A stretch of DNA of 64,000 nt, taken from assembly GCA_003439945.1 (NCBI GenBank), contig QVRM01002436.1, forward strand, positions 1 to 64,000. Reading direction: 5' to 3'. Positions 46,007 to 57,102 of the stretch are shown in pieces. Under the pieces are notes generated by a model, which was given only the letters and a program-made list of their open reading frames with translations, did not search any database and was not told the DNA's origin. This DNA is from Dermanyssus gallinae (Eukaryota; Arthropoda; Arachnida; Mesostigmata; Dermanyssidae). The position numbers and the translations under genes were made by a program. How positions within the stretch are numbered: position 1 is the stretch's first letter; each line of letters opens with the position of its first letter.

Positions 46007-46599
46007 GAAAAGATCTAGAACTTTATCTCTTGTATGCAGACTGCCCGTCGTGTGGGAGGGTATCCCGCATAAAATTCGTCACTTGAAGTCCCTGGCCTTT
46101 TTTACCCGATACGTCAAAGTATGGCTTTTAAATCGGAATGCATGACTGAAAAAGGGGATTTCTTTAGGGCGATGGTCTAATTTTCAGTTTTTAGTTGTTA
46201 GTTCGAGTTTTATTGTCTATCAAGTCGTAGCTCAGTGTGTTCCTGTGCTTTGTGTGTCAGTATCGCCAACCATATGGTATAGGTATTAACTTCTGTTTTT
46301 ATTTTCTTCTTTTTCTTTTTTATCCCCAAACCCTTGTAACACTTTTCATTTCGAGAACTTAAGCATGTGAATGTATGCAGTTCAATAAATAAACCATGTC
46401 TGAATTAAAAAATTGAATTGGTATATATATATTTTTTTTTTGTGTAAAAATGTACCGTTTTAAATCGCTTTCTTACTCATCCAATTTACCACCCATCTTC
46501 CGTTTGATTTTTTCATTGGGACTTTAATTAGAAAGTGCGGCTGCACACGCGGACACAGGGAAGTTTCTTGCAAGCGCGGGCCAGTAGTGTGGAACTCCA

Positions 46600-48360
46600 A
46601 CCCGCTAAAAACAAGTCGTGTCCCCGTCCCCCGGTTTGACTGGGAACTGCTTGCGCATAGCATCAAACAGTCAGAGGAAGCAAGTTTGAGTCTAGAACAC
46701 CTGGCGGGTTTGTTCCCCGGGTTTAAAGTTGTCATACTCCATATAAGCTCTAGTAGCTGTGTGCGTTGCTCCGCCCATGCTGGACACCTCAGCGCGGTGT
46801 GTCCTCGAGTCCATTATCTCAGCACACGCACGTGGAGCTGGGGGCCTTTCCGATTTTAGATAGGTAGGACTCGAAAATGCCATGACCTGTAAGGTCTTGT
46901 GTAGAATGTGAGTTCTCCCCCCGGCCGGTTCAGCCAGTCTCTGATGCTTAGGATGAGGGTGCGGAGGCTGTTGCCTGAGGGTCTCCTGCTGTAGGCCGCC
47001 CCACTTCTCCTGCTAGAAGTCATTGTGCGCTTAATATTAGCTTCTTTAGAGGCTGTCTCCAGATCCCACGAGATCGCTCTGGTGAAAACGAGAGCCGCCG
47101 CTGCGCTAACCGTACGCTGTAATTACCCCGAGAACTCCGACCCTCTGGGTCTGACGCAGGCGGGTTCTAATTGCGGCGAATTCTAGTGTGCAGGTGGGCC
47201 AGGCGGGAATTTCGTACAGGGCAACGACTAGGCCGCGGACATAATAATACGCCTTCTCAGCTGCCGCGGTCCGTAGGTGTTGCGCATGAGCCGTGCGAAG
47301 TCGTTGGCAACCTCCGTTCCTTTCTCCGTCACCCGTCATACGTAATCAGTACCATGAAGACCCTCGTCAAGGGTAACCCCAAAGTGCCTTACGTCGTTAA
47401 CAAGTGCGATTTTTTAGTTGTCTAGGCGAAGATGGAGGGCAGGGCATTTTCTCCGACCCGCCAGGAATATCGTCTTGCTCCTGGCAAGGGCGAGAACTAG
47501 CCCCGCCTTTTATATCTAGCGGGCGACGTCCGCGAATACCTTACTCTCACGGGTCTGCAGAAAGTCCGAGGTCCGAGCCTAAACGGTTAAGACGAGGTCG
47601 TCAGCGTAGGCAAGGAGGCAAACCCCGGAGGAAAGGTCCCTCAATAACAACACGTTGTCGTAGGTTATAATTCAGAGAAGAGTGTCAAGTATAGAGCTTT
47701 GTGGCACCCCTGCAGTCATTTAAAAAAAAATTCGTGGGACTGGATCATTTTATCATGTAGGTAGTTAGATATACATTTTGGGGCCCGTGGGTATTAGAAC
47801 GAGGTTTGCGCCTTTCCATACGGGGAGTGCGTCCGTTCGGAACCTCTCAGTCACCGCGGCGGCTACGGCTTTTAGGTATTCCGTAATTAATAGCTTAACC
47901 GTAAAGACTGGGACACCGTAAGGGCCTTTCCCCTCGTGAGACATGCCGCCGCGTCACACACCTCTGGCAGGAAGGCTTCTGGAGGATCCTGTTCATCTGT
48001 CGCTGGGACCTCCAAGTAGAAGGCGCGGTCAACAGAAGGGTGCCTTGTAAACAGCACCGATATTGTTTACTGGGCTTCTTCCAACGTAAGGTCCATCCTC
48101 CGTTTGACAGGCGGGCACTCCCTTACCATCGTGTAGATGCGGCCCAAGTGGTACTCCTCCAGTTCTTCAAGAAAGGCTCTCCAGGAGCGTTCCTTGTTTC
48201 TAGAGATATCTCTGCGTGTAAGAATTCGCAGCTTCTTGTACTCGGCGCCATGGTGCAGAGTGTCTTCCCTCTCGAGTGCATGCCTTAAGGCACGGGTGAA
48301 GGGGCGTCGCTCTCGGACACGCTTCTGCCTTAGGTGATCAACCTCCGCCGTTCACCAATG
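46600..48360 (-). pseudogene. R1-clade LINE, second lineage, degenerate
   Basis: Minus-strand pieces from 48360 down: RQKRVRERRPFTRALRHAL, SRNKERSWRAFLEELEEYHL (the linker before RT), then EVCDAAACLTRGKGPYGVPV, ALPVWKGANLVLIPTGPKMY, TAGVPQSSILDTLL (motif B, QG to QS) and LLAYADDLVLTV (motif C). After these come KTIFLAGRRKCPALHLRL, VRHFGVTLDEGLHGTDYV, ARLMRNTYGPRQLRR, and the C-terminal ALRCPAWAEQRTQLLE with a tail near 46650 (SSDCLMLCASSSQS). Order is complete from linker to C-terminus. Motif A is not found, and stops are frequent. It differs clearly in sequence from the 5.6-9.3 kb element. Confidence 0.88.
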
Positions 48361-48479
48361 CTTTCCGTTTAATTTATTGTTTGAAAACGTACTTTATTGA
48401 GCAAGTGAAGAAGTTAGACAAGAGGCAGTTTCCCGACATTTTCTTTATCTGTCTTTATCTTTTACTTAGACTTCGTTAA

Positions 48480-48836
48480 ATGCCAGCCTTGCAAAAAAGC
48501 AATCATAATGCATGCTATAATGTTGGTCTTTGGTTTGCTAATGATCGTATTAGGATTATTATTACCAAAAAACGTCACAGGAAAAGGCTTACGGCGTTAA
48601 ATCGCAAGATCTTAAAGGCCAGTGCGTGTCCTCGTTACGCCAGATTACTTGTCCGGAACACTTCATCCAAATTACTTGTCGGATCTCTTCATCAAGCTGT
48701 TAAGCTCAACTGTCTCGTCGGCTGTGTGGCTTATGGCAACATTTTATTGGAACTAGAGGTTACTCGCATCGACCAATTAGACCGAAGGCATTTAAGGATA
48801 ATGCTACGATTTAGCTCGCCACTCACCGTAGAGTAA
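48480..48836 (+). other. 118-codon open frame, possible LINE thumb remnant
   Basis: The end of the frame (RIDQLDRRHLRIMLRFSS) recalls the segment after RT in some LINEs (a Leu-Asp-x-x-x-x-Arg-x-Leu-Arg pattern). There is no RT core nearby on this strand, so the assignment is weak. Nothing else is recognised in it. Confidence 0.25.
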
Positions 48837-49154
48837 AACAATAGGATCCAGTAATACCTTTAGATGATATATGGCACACGTAACGGCTCTTCGTGAATCA
48901 CGTAAAGGTTTTCGATTGTCAAAAAATACGACACTCTTATTTATTCACTTTTCAATTTAGATAGCAGTACGCTTTGTCAGAACGTATTTTTCATTTTCTT
49001 CACAAAATTGGCATTACGCTGCATCAGCTTGGCAATCTAATTAGCAAAGTTTAGCCGGACCTGAAGGTCCGTAAATTTAAGTTCGTCACTAAATCTTATA
49101 TGGATGGATACATCGCTATATCCGAGTATGCGCGGAAGACCTAAGTTGTTAGGC

Positions 49155-49395
49155 ACGTCGTCGAACCAATGTTTCCGGACATTGTTCCACACTGTCGGCC
49201 AAAACGGCAACATTTTTAGTCGAGCGAGCTTTTCGTGGTCGCACATCACGTTGAACTGAAGTCCACGGCTTGGTACATCACGTTGAACTGAAGTCTACAA
49301 CCTGGTCTATTACGTTCTAAACCTGTTTTGTGAAACTTTCGCACAAATTCTTGAATAGTGTTCTTACAAGGCCGGTTATGTCGACCGTAATTTAC
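49155..49395 (-). repeat. Interspersed repeat, copy 1 (second copy at 58018)
   Basis: TTTCCGGACATTGTTC(C/T)ACACTGTCGGCC and ACAAGGCCGGTTAT(G/A)TC blocks are shared with 58018-58212 in the same orientation. On the minus strand both encode similar broken peptides (DITGLV-TLF, SFT-QV, NNVRKH). This looks like the coding end of an unidentified mobile element. A 21-base sequence (ACATCACGTTGAACTGAAGTC) is duplicated inside this copy at 49244 and 49276. Confidence 0.75.
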
Positions 49396-49835
49396 ACTAT
49401 ATTAGAAGCACCCATATACTATAGCATCAGCTTTTCATCCCTATTTCTTGCAATCTCAATGCTTTTTGCCACATCCGCTTACTACTAAAATCCGTACTAA
49501 AATACGCTTGTAAGATGTGTACGATATCTTTATGCGATCGTTGTGTATCAACTCGATAGACAATTTTACGCTTGGATTATTATTAAAGAAAGGCCAGCTT
49601 TCCTCCGTCTGCCTAAGCGAATCATCACGGTCAAGCACTAAGCCAAACCCTGAATGCTTTGAGCAGCTTCTAATTTATTTGTGTGCGTATAGAACAAGCT
49701 CAGAAAAGTATAAAGTTAGGTCACAGGAATGGAGCTAGACTGTCTGCCCTGTATGAGGTTCTATAAGGTGTATGAACAGGATACACTGTTTGTTTGGCTT
49801 CAAGTGTTTACGCCACAGTCTACCCTGTAAAACTT

Positions 49836-49839
<4 letters not shown>

Positions 49840-49881
<42 letters not shown>
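49840..49881. repeat. (TA)n microsatellite
   Basis: About 21 TA units. Confidence 0.97.
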
Positions 49882-49884
<3 letters not shown>

Positions 49885-50079
49885 GTTGTGTCATACTATT
49901 ACAGTTGATGCGAGTCACCGCTTCAAAGAACTTCTATTTGCTATATCATTAACATGTCGCCGGACATGATAAATCTTGCGCTACAACTAATCCTTGTTTT
50001 CGTCTTTACCGTCCCCACTCGGCAACGGATCATCCTTCGGTTGTTGTTGTTGTTCTGTCTGCATTTCTTCTCGGTCTAG

Positions 50080-50236
50080 CCATGGGTCTGCAAGATGACG
50101 TTGTGCGTCAAACTCTACTCATCGAACGCTTCCATCAACTGGATGTTTGTCGAGGGCCATCTGCTCCACTCAAAGGTGGCCACGCAGGTGTTCAAGGCGA
50201 GCGCGCCGTTCAAGGCCTACCACGCGATCGGATGGG
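50080..50236 (+). CDS. Class B (secretin-family) GPCR, exon encoding TM3 region
   Basis: The exon encodes 52 residues plus one base. It follows an acceptor (pyrimidine-rich TTCTTCTCGGTCTAG ending 50079) and ends at a G|GTTTGT donor. It starts WVCK, the conserved Cys before TM3 that forms the disulfide with extracellular loop 2. It runs through KLYSSNASINWMFVEGHLLH, the TM3 signature (usually NYFWMFVEGLYLH), then AVF-like TQVFKASAPFKAYHAIGWG, the end of TM3 and start of TM4, up to the Gly-Trp-Gly. Class B1 receptors bind peptide hormones and signal through Gs from the plasma membrane. Insect members bind diuretic hormones or PDF. Which subtype this is cannot be told from one exon. Flanking exons were not found within the window. 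Confidence 0.85.
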
Positions 50237-50239
50237 GTT

Positions 50240-51180
50240 TGTATTAAATACTTTGCTGATATTGTCACAAATTAAGCAATCAGTTCGATTGTGTTTTATA
50301 TGTATATTCTTTCTGCATATGTATGTGCTTAAGCTTTCAATTAAGTAATTACGTACATTGATCAAACATTTGGAATTATAACATAATGAGTAGATCTCTC
50401 GTATCATTATTATCATGCACAAAGAGGCACATTAGCATCTGTAAATGGCTATAACAGCATCAATACCGTTTTACAAAATTGCAACGTACGTAGAGGCAAC
50501 TACCAGCCCAGAGATGTGATTAAACAGAGTTTGCACAGAGCTGTGTCAAATGTCGTCGTCGTGAATTGAATGAACGAAAAACAACAAATAGCAATTGTCT
50601 TATGTTTATAAGCCAAGTAGCTTTTGTATAAAGGTATGCTTATTTTAGGCTAAACAACAGGGAGTTATATTCTAAATACAAATTGAAAGGGTCGTGTAAT
50701 CGACTCAGACATTCAGCAAAGCGAGGCGTGATGCTCGTGTGTTAAAGATTGATTCGAAAGAGGACGTTCTCCATCCCAAGCCACTTAATTGTATGATTGC
50801 GCAATGAAGCTTTTAAACTCAAAGGGAAGTGTTTAGGAGAGTAAACAACTGAAAATGTCATGTCGTATGTATGGACATTTTTTGTGCCAGTCATCAAGCT
50901 TAGTCCACCCATTGTGGTATATGTCTGCCTACCTAGCCAAGCCAACAAAAATTGCAGCCCAAATTAGAACGTACGATGAAATTGAATTCCTTTGTGAGAA
51001 ACGTTGATGAAAGCTCGTCACAGAACCGGTTAACGAAGAGTAATATCGCCAATCGGTCCTACAAAACAACAGAAGGACGGAAACGAAATTGAAACTTGGA
51101 ACGAGGTTTACAGTTGGTTGGACAGTCAGGAATTCTGATTGATATTTTGAGCTAGGTCATGATACTGTACAGTATGAGAC
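50240..51180. other. Probable intron; no feature recognised
   Basis: AT-rich with no coding motif. It is taken as receptor intron on the basis of the donor at 50237. Confidence 0.4.
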
Positions 51181-51316
51181 TATCTTGGCCTCCGGGCTTC
51201 CGCGGATTTACATTTCATCGACACGAATCACCCGACAAAATGGCGTGCGTAATCTCAATGAATCTTGTGAGGGCGTGACCGTTGTTTACGGTCCTGCTGT
51301 ATATATGTACTGTGTG

Positions 51317-51319
<3 letters not shown>

Positions 51320-51347
<28 letters not shown>
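51320..51347. repeat. (TA)n microsatellite
   Basis: About 14 TA units, directly before a SINE head. Confidence 0.97.
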
Positions 51348-51349
<2 letters not shown>

Positions 51350-51351
<2 letters not shown>

Positions 51352-51530
51352 TGGTGGCGTGGTCTACGGGGCTAGTGCACTAGTCATAGTTGTCATCTAC
51401 CGGAGTGTCGCCAGTTCGATCCCTGGTACAAACGTCAAAATAGTACGTCCGGTAGGCGCTCGCCACTTCTCCTGATGGCCCATAATACTGTGCTATGGAT
51501 ATCTGGGCCATTAGAGAGTGAAGCTTAAGG
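51350..51530 (+). mobile_element. SINE with well-preserved tRNA-like head
   Basis: GGTGGCGTGGTCTACGG (A-box position) and CAGTTCGATCCCTGG (B-box, 51415-51425) have tRNA-like spacing. TTGTCATCTACCGGAGTGTC just before the B-box matches TTGTTATCTATTGGGGTGTC at 62127, so the head is shared with the 62 kb SINE. The bodies differ, which suggests two subfamilies. Confidence 0.6.
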
Positions 51531-51669
51531 GGGGAGGTGTGTTTAGTGTGTAGGGGTCTTGGCGAACAAACATCCAACCGCTAGGGTCGAGTCCCACACT
51601 GCTCGAGAGGGGGAATAACCCGTACTCGTAGCGTGCGTAAACGCATTCACTCTCCTTCACAAAAAAAAC

Positions 51670-51670
<1 letters not shown>
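51530..51670 (+). mobile_element. Second tRNA-like SINE unit, ending in A-run and (TA)n
   Basis: GGTGTGTTTAGTGTGTAGG begins a new tRNA-like head with B-box GGGTCGAGTCCC at about 51584-51595. GTGTG and CACAC could pair as an acceptor stem. The unit ends with AAAAAAAAC and (TA)n at 51671-51701, a usual SINE tail. Confidence 0.55.

Positions 51671-51701
<31 letters not shown>
51671..51701. repeat. (TA)n microsatellite at SINE tail
   Basis: About 15 TA units after an A-run. Confidence 0.97.
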
Positions 51702-51702
<1 letters not shown>

Positions 51703-51859
51703 GAGCTTCTACGACAAGTACGTATATCTATTCAATCTAACCGTCCTACAAAATAGTAGCTAACCCGACGTCTCTAGAAGCACGCTCACCGACTACTGCT
51801 ATCGGGCCAGTGAGTCCGTCAATAGCGAGTTGGTTGGCCATTTTGTGTCATAAACTCTA

Positions 51860-52174
51860 TTGAGTAAGACGATGCGTTTCTTTGGCGGGATGTGCCCAAG
51901 GCAGAGTAGAAGATGGTCAAATACCGCGATACGAACGAAGCTGAATCGCATTAGGGTGATATTACATGTGCACACATACGCGGAAAAGCTTCGATGTAAG
52001 GTAGAACTTTTGGAACTGGAGTCAATGAAGGTTAGACTAGGTAATGCGTGCATCGGCTGTCAAGTTTGTATGCAAGGTGGCGGAATCGAGAACTTGTATG
52101 AGGACGAAAGCCAAATCTGGGACGCCACGCGGGATCGGCAGTACCTTCCATTAGTTAATACTTTCCGCTGCTGA
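51860..52174 (+). other. Open frame of 104 codons, not recognised
   Basis: The composition is not low-complexity (RTKLNRIRVILHVHTYAEKL, NACIGCQVCMQGGG), but no domain is recognised. It could be a retroelement remnant or an exon; no splice sites clearly frame it. Confidence 0.2.
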
Positions 52175-52253
52175 CCCATTTGACGATTTACTCATGTTTT
52201 AGGTACTATATGGTATTCTACAATTCGATATTATTTTGTATCTAACTAGACAT

Positions 52254-52254
52254 G

Positions 52255-52292
<38 letters not shown>

Positions 52293-52297
52293 TATAT
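52254..52297. repeat. (TA)n microsatellite, interrupted by TG
   Basis: Palindromic ACATGTATATA...TATACATATATGT arrangement. Confidence 0.95.
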
Positions 52298-52642
52298 GTG
52301 TTGACTATCTTGTCAACCGTAAGCTCTCGTCTATGTCACTGTTGCCCCGAATTACCGTACTATTCTACACCAAGAGAAGAAGACACAAGCACTTTGCCTT
52401 ACTAGTTAGCTACCGTCTCTCTGACGGCTCGACTGTGTAGTCTTTATTGCTGCGATGACGACGGAGGAGTGGTTGTCGTACGACTGAGATCGTACGGTAG
52501 TGTCCGTTGGGTTTGAACGCGCGAACTGGATGCCGCAGCCGTTGGTTGCCCGCGCGATGAATGGATTTCAAACAAAGGTACTCAACAACGGCGACAGATA
52601 CGGCTCTCACCATATAAATGCAACATTATGTATATATAACAT

Positions 52643-52667
52643 GTATATATATATATATATATATATA
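52643..52667. repeat. (TA)n microsatellite
   Basis: About 12 TA units. Confidence 0.95.
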
Positions 52668-52699
52668 CACATCGCATTTTTCAGCTAAATTTCGGCGAG

Positions 52700-53780
52700 G
52701 CTAGCTATTTCTACTTACTCATAATATGCTACCTTGCATACGAACTTTACAGCTGACGCTGCATGATCTTAACTAAACTTAAGTGATTCGCGTTACTGAA
52801 GTTCAATCCTGAACCCTCACACTCTTATTCTTATCGAAGTCCACTATAACGCGCCAAAATAATGCTAGTTCGATTTGTAGTTGCAAAGCAGTTGTAAGTG
52901 TTTAACTGTTTTATTGAATGTCCAGTTTTAAAATACAAGAATACAATACAGGTTTGATTTATTATCGGACTGCGTTTTCACAATGCTTAAGTTCACGTAA
53001 AAATAATAGGCAAAATAAGTTTCTCAGTGTACACATTTAAGCACATAGTTCACACATTTACAACAATCTACACACACACAGAGTTTACATGTTTACACAA
53101 GTGTGCAAATCTTTGCACCGACATTTTTATATGTATTCTATTATATACTTGCCTTAACGCATCTTGGTCACATTTTCGCAACTACCTTCGCAAATTTCGT
53201 AGACGAGAGACTGTCTACTAGTTTTGTTAAAAATACAGCGTTTCACAAAAAGAAGTAATGCGACGGTTAGAACGGTTGGCCGCCGCGGTAAGCGAGAAGG
53301 AGATTTCGGAAGGAATTTTACCTCTCGTCATTTTGAACGCAAGCAGGCCAGCACGCGTATTACATTTTATTAATTAAAAGCTTTTCGTATGCTGCAAACA
53401 ACATCAGCTGCAGAATCTCTGCGGCTTCTGCCGAGCATTGCTCTGAAAGCATTGTTCTGATATCATGAGCCCGACAAGATTTCTTTACAGCCTCCCCCGA
53501 AACAGGAAGAGCACAAAATAACACCTTTAATAGCGGCATCACACAAGACATTTACTTAAAACACAAATTTGTCTTTTCAACGATGGAATAGCATTTAGGT
53601 GCTAGAGCACCCAGATGTCACTACCATTTTAAGGTCTCATGCATGTTAAGGCGTTAACAAAGAGACTAAAAACTTGGATAAAATTCGTAAAAATAATGAA
53701 CATGTAACGTCCAGGTACCAATCATTCAGGTGCCGATATTGACTCCCACGTGAATGACCAACGTTAGCCGCCTATCTTCT
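52700..53780. other. No gene recognised
   Basis: Short frames only, AT-rich, with ACAC/TTTACA-rich stretches near 53020-53110. Confidence 0.5.
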
Positions 53781-53789
53781 TTTAAATAG

Positions 53790-54110
53790 GTATGACCTAA
53801 ACCAATCAGTTATCACTGGTGCACATCCTAAACACTCTAACGTTTGGAGAACGAGCGAGTGGCGTGAGCAGTTGCACGTAGCCGAAACGTCTAGGGAGAC
53901 TACGACACAGACCTGCTTATTTTTTATTGTCACGGTGATGTCCTGCTAAAGCTGTGCCAGCGCTTAGTCTATTGACTATACTTTTAAGAAAATCCGAAAA
54001 CCGAGCTGAGGAGGCAAAAAGCACCTAGTTGATTCCAGGTACCTTTCGAGTCTCTTAATCAAAAACTTTGGTAAGTAGTAATAAGTGGTCGACCAATTAT
54101 AGATGGCGGT
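53790..54110 (-). pseudogene. CR1/Jockey-like LINE RT fragment
   Basis: The minus-strand frame has FLIKRLERYLESTRCFLPPQ, LGFRIFLK (finger region), then VVVSLDVSATCNCSRHSLVL (motif A) and VITDWFRSYLFKRR. This follows the same pattern as the 22 kb element (ILDVSAAFNCVNHSLFLY, VSWFRSYLAERQ), so it is the same family. The rest is missing. Confidence 0.8.
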
Positions 54111-54939
54111 AGTTAGCAGCCCGAGTACGCTCTCCTTTTTTTGTATAGAAAAAGTATTTTCGCGTCTGTTAGGCTATTTGGAAACGAACCAGTCTTAGTG
54201 GATAAGTTAACCATACTGGCGAGCGAGTATTAAGGCATTCATTTTTATTAACTTGCTGGGAACATTAGTAGCTTCATAGCTTAATTAGTTTGCCGGATCA
54301 ATGCTAACGCAGCTAAGATATCGATCTAAATACTATGAATCCTCTCATTATGTGACTGGAAAGTGTATACAGATAAATGGGACCGTTCACAGCAAAGCGA
54401 GTGAGTAGAAAACTGAGACGGCTTCTCCTCTACTGGATTGCGTGAAACTGGATTGTTGTCATCGGTACTGCACCGAACAAAGAAGCCAGCGTCAAAAGTC
54501 TCCTTTACACAAGAGAACATGCTTAAAGCGTATCATTATTGGTCACTACAATATACACAAAGAATTTCTAGCGACCTCAGTGTTCTAGGAGAATGGAGTG
54601 AGCCAGGTTGCAGCATAATCGAGATAATGTTGTCCTTTAACGTGTTTTACTTATTTTGGTTTACAACAACTTAAGCATTGTGAAATCGGAGTTCACAACA
54701 ACTCAAGCCATGTGAAATCCAAAGTGCGGATCCGTAAATAAGCCTCAAATTTAAAATTATAAAAAATTAACATAAAAATATCACTTTTACTAGTCGGTCT
54801 TCTACCGCCCTTCTACTGGCCGTCAGCTCCTCGAGACGGGTTGATTGTGGTACTTCTTTTCGGGCAAAGTTTCTTCGTGGCCCTTTGTGTGTTTTATTGT
54901 CTAGTCTGTTTCCTTTTTTCCATGCCGTATTTCAATGTC

Positions 54940-55021
54940 TAGCGTGCATCTGTAGCTGCAGCTGGCAGCAGATGGCACCCGTAGCAGCAACATTCCAACT
55001 CATAGCAACAGTCGAGCATCA
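54940..55021 (+). other. Exon-like segment (weak)
   Basis: It lies between TCTAG (ending 54939) and a consensus donor GTAAGT (55022). One frame is open (CICSCSWQQMAPVAATFQLI...). No family is recognised. Confidence 0.15.
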
Positions 55022-55076
55022 AGTAAGTTGTACAAAAGAGCATTGCGTGCATCTGCGTATTCTGCCTGTGTCCGAC

Positions 55077-55098
55077 GTGTGTGTGTGTGTGTGTGTGT
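55077..55098. repeat. (GT)n microsatellite
   Basis: About 11 GT units. Confidence 0.97.
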
Positions 55099-55299
55099 TC
55101 TTATTTAATCTATGTGTACATATCGTACACTTATGTACGAGAGTACAGGCTCTCGGATGCAGTGTAGGCGGCTGCACGGTCTTGCATTGCGTTTTATTGC
55201 TGTAGTGTGCTCCCGGAGAGACCAACCCGCATACGGGCCGCGTCGAGATGAGTAGATAGCTCCAAGGGCGCCAGATATATGTATACGGCCCCGGATAGT

Positions 55300-55320
55300 T
55301 ATATATATATATATATATAT
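55300..55320. repeat. (TA)n microsatellite beside the mariner relic
   Basis: About 10 TA units, directly at the 3' side of the transposase relic. Confidence 0.95.
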
Positions 55321-55339
55321 GTAGACAAGGGCGGATCGA

Positions 55340-56060
55340 ACAGTTCTAAAACATATTTACCAAACAAATTATGTTTATTCAATCATCTAAAGTGTTCTTG
55401 TTCCCTTCAAAATAGCTCCTGCTAGGATGCACTTGCACCGCCTTCGTTAGTACACATCGAAAAACCTTCTTCCCTTTGAACGCGTCTCTCGGAATTGGGT
55501 TAGATTTCTGCTGCGAATCTGTTTTCATCTCCTCAATAGTTTCGAAGCGTTGTTACCTCCATTTTTTTCTATCCATGGGAACAGGAAAAGTCGTTTGAAT
55601 TTCTTCGATCGACACTCTCCTTAGATGAACCACTATAAGAATTGAGCTTTGGTCAAGATGTTTTAACAGTATATCCATGACTCGTCCACTTGTAATAACT
55701 CTCTATAGCAATCCAGGGTCCTCTGCTACCGCTTGAGGGTTCAATTCGCACATTTCCCGACGAGCGCTAATTTACTGGAAATTCAACATTTTTGAAACGA
55801 GTTTTGCTGCAAGTTTTCCGAAGGCCCTCACTAACGGGGGCTTCTTTCGGTTTATTCACGTCTGTCCCGAAATTGACGGTACCATGTATATACAGCATTT
55901 TAGAATACTGTTTAATCACCTTAAGCAGCTCGTGACATTTTCACTACGTTAGAACGTGTGATTTAGTTTTTAACACAGACTTTGCTGCGCATTTGTGGCT
56001 TCTCTAAAATCGCCGAACCTCGTTTTGTTTACTTCTTTGAATTAAACTCAAACAACTAAT
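55340..56060 (-). pseudogene. mariner-family transposase relic
   Basis: Minus-strand pieces match Tc1/mariner transposase order: AAKLVSKMLNFQ, CELNPQAVAEDPGLL, then DESWIY with TKAQF (the catalytic Asp-Glu-(S/T)-Trp site). After an internal deletion comes QRFETIEEMKTDSQQKSNPI with a final YFEGNK, the C-terminal signature of mariner transposases. The middle part with the second catalytic Asp and the HDNAPAH-type motif is missing. DESW lies in a different frame from its neighbours. It encodes no active enzyme. Terminal repeats were not identified with confidence. Confidence 0.8.
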
Positions 56061-56512
56061 GCCGCCATCGATTGGCGCAGAAGTTTTTTTTTATGGGACC
56101 GTTTTTCCGGACGGCAAATTCATTTGAATTCAATAATTCTTTACTGAGCTTGAAATTTCCATAATTACACAAATTCAACCAATTGTAACTATCCAGGGCA
56201 TTTTGCAGAAAAGGCTATCGTCCGTGTCTGATTTGACATACACATAGCTGATGAATGAGCCTTCTAAGCAGAATAAACCGGAAGACCTTGGTGGTTTCAG
56301 TTCAATTCTTAAAATGTATAGTACTTGAATCCGCATTTTTGTATATATATAAAGTGCGTTGCAAAAAATTAGCAACTCATGTTCTTTAGTGATAATTTCG
56401 GTTTGATTTATTTGAATGGCTTTGAATGGTTCTGACAAAAACGTGCGATACGCGAAAAGAAAGCTTATGCCGCGACTGCAACCGAAGCACATTGTCGAGC
56501 ATATTGTTGTTG

Positions 56513-56547
<35 letters not shown>
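56513..56547. repeat. (TA)n microsatellite
   Basis: About 17 TA units after GTTGTTGTTA. Confidence 0.97.
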
Positions 56548-56549
<2 letters not shown>

Positions 56550-56960
56550 GCCAGTTTTCCAAAAATAATGCCCAACACACTAGCCGCAACCGGCTTGTCT
56601 GCCCTGACACCACTCACTCGATTTACGCCTTACCGATAACGGAGACTTTCGAAAATCATGTTGCTGAACGGGATCATAAGTTTACCGATGTTAATTGTCG
56701 TGCGTTATGATTTATTTTTATCAGAAGGGTGTGTATTGCAACAATAACGATACTTCGTTACCGAGCTTTTAGTACATGGATTTCACATAAAGTTATGCAT
56801 ACGAAATGGGTTTTACGAAATAACGACTGAGTGCGAATACAAGCTATGTGGAGGTTCACGTGACCTGTATTACCCTCCAACAGTGAACAAAAGCAAAACC
56901 GCTGACGAACTTGATGTAGATAAGCTGTATTACAAACATGAAATAACAAAATATTAGATT

Positions 56961-56991
56961 GTATATATATAAATATATATATATATATATA
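56961..56991. repeat. (TA)n microsatellite, one interruption
   Basis: TATATAT-AAA-(TA)n. Confidence 0.95.
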
Positions 56992-57102
56992 CGTTTTCTC
57001 GTCGTTTGATTCGCGGTGGAGTGCGTAATATGAGAGAATTGACTGTGTTTCTCGTAGTGATAATTGCATTATCCAGAGTTTGTATAGTGAACGGTTCCAA
57101 CG

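Noticed and set aside
45478..46145. Frames with runs of Tyr-Ile
   Set aside because: They are produced by (TA)n arrays.
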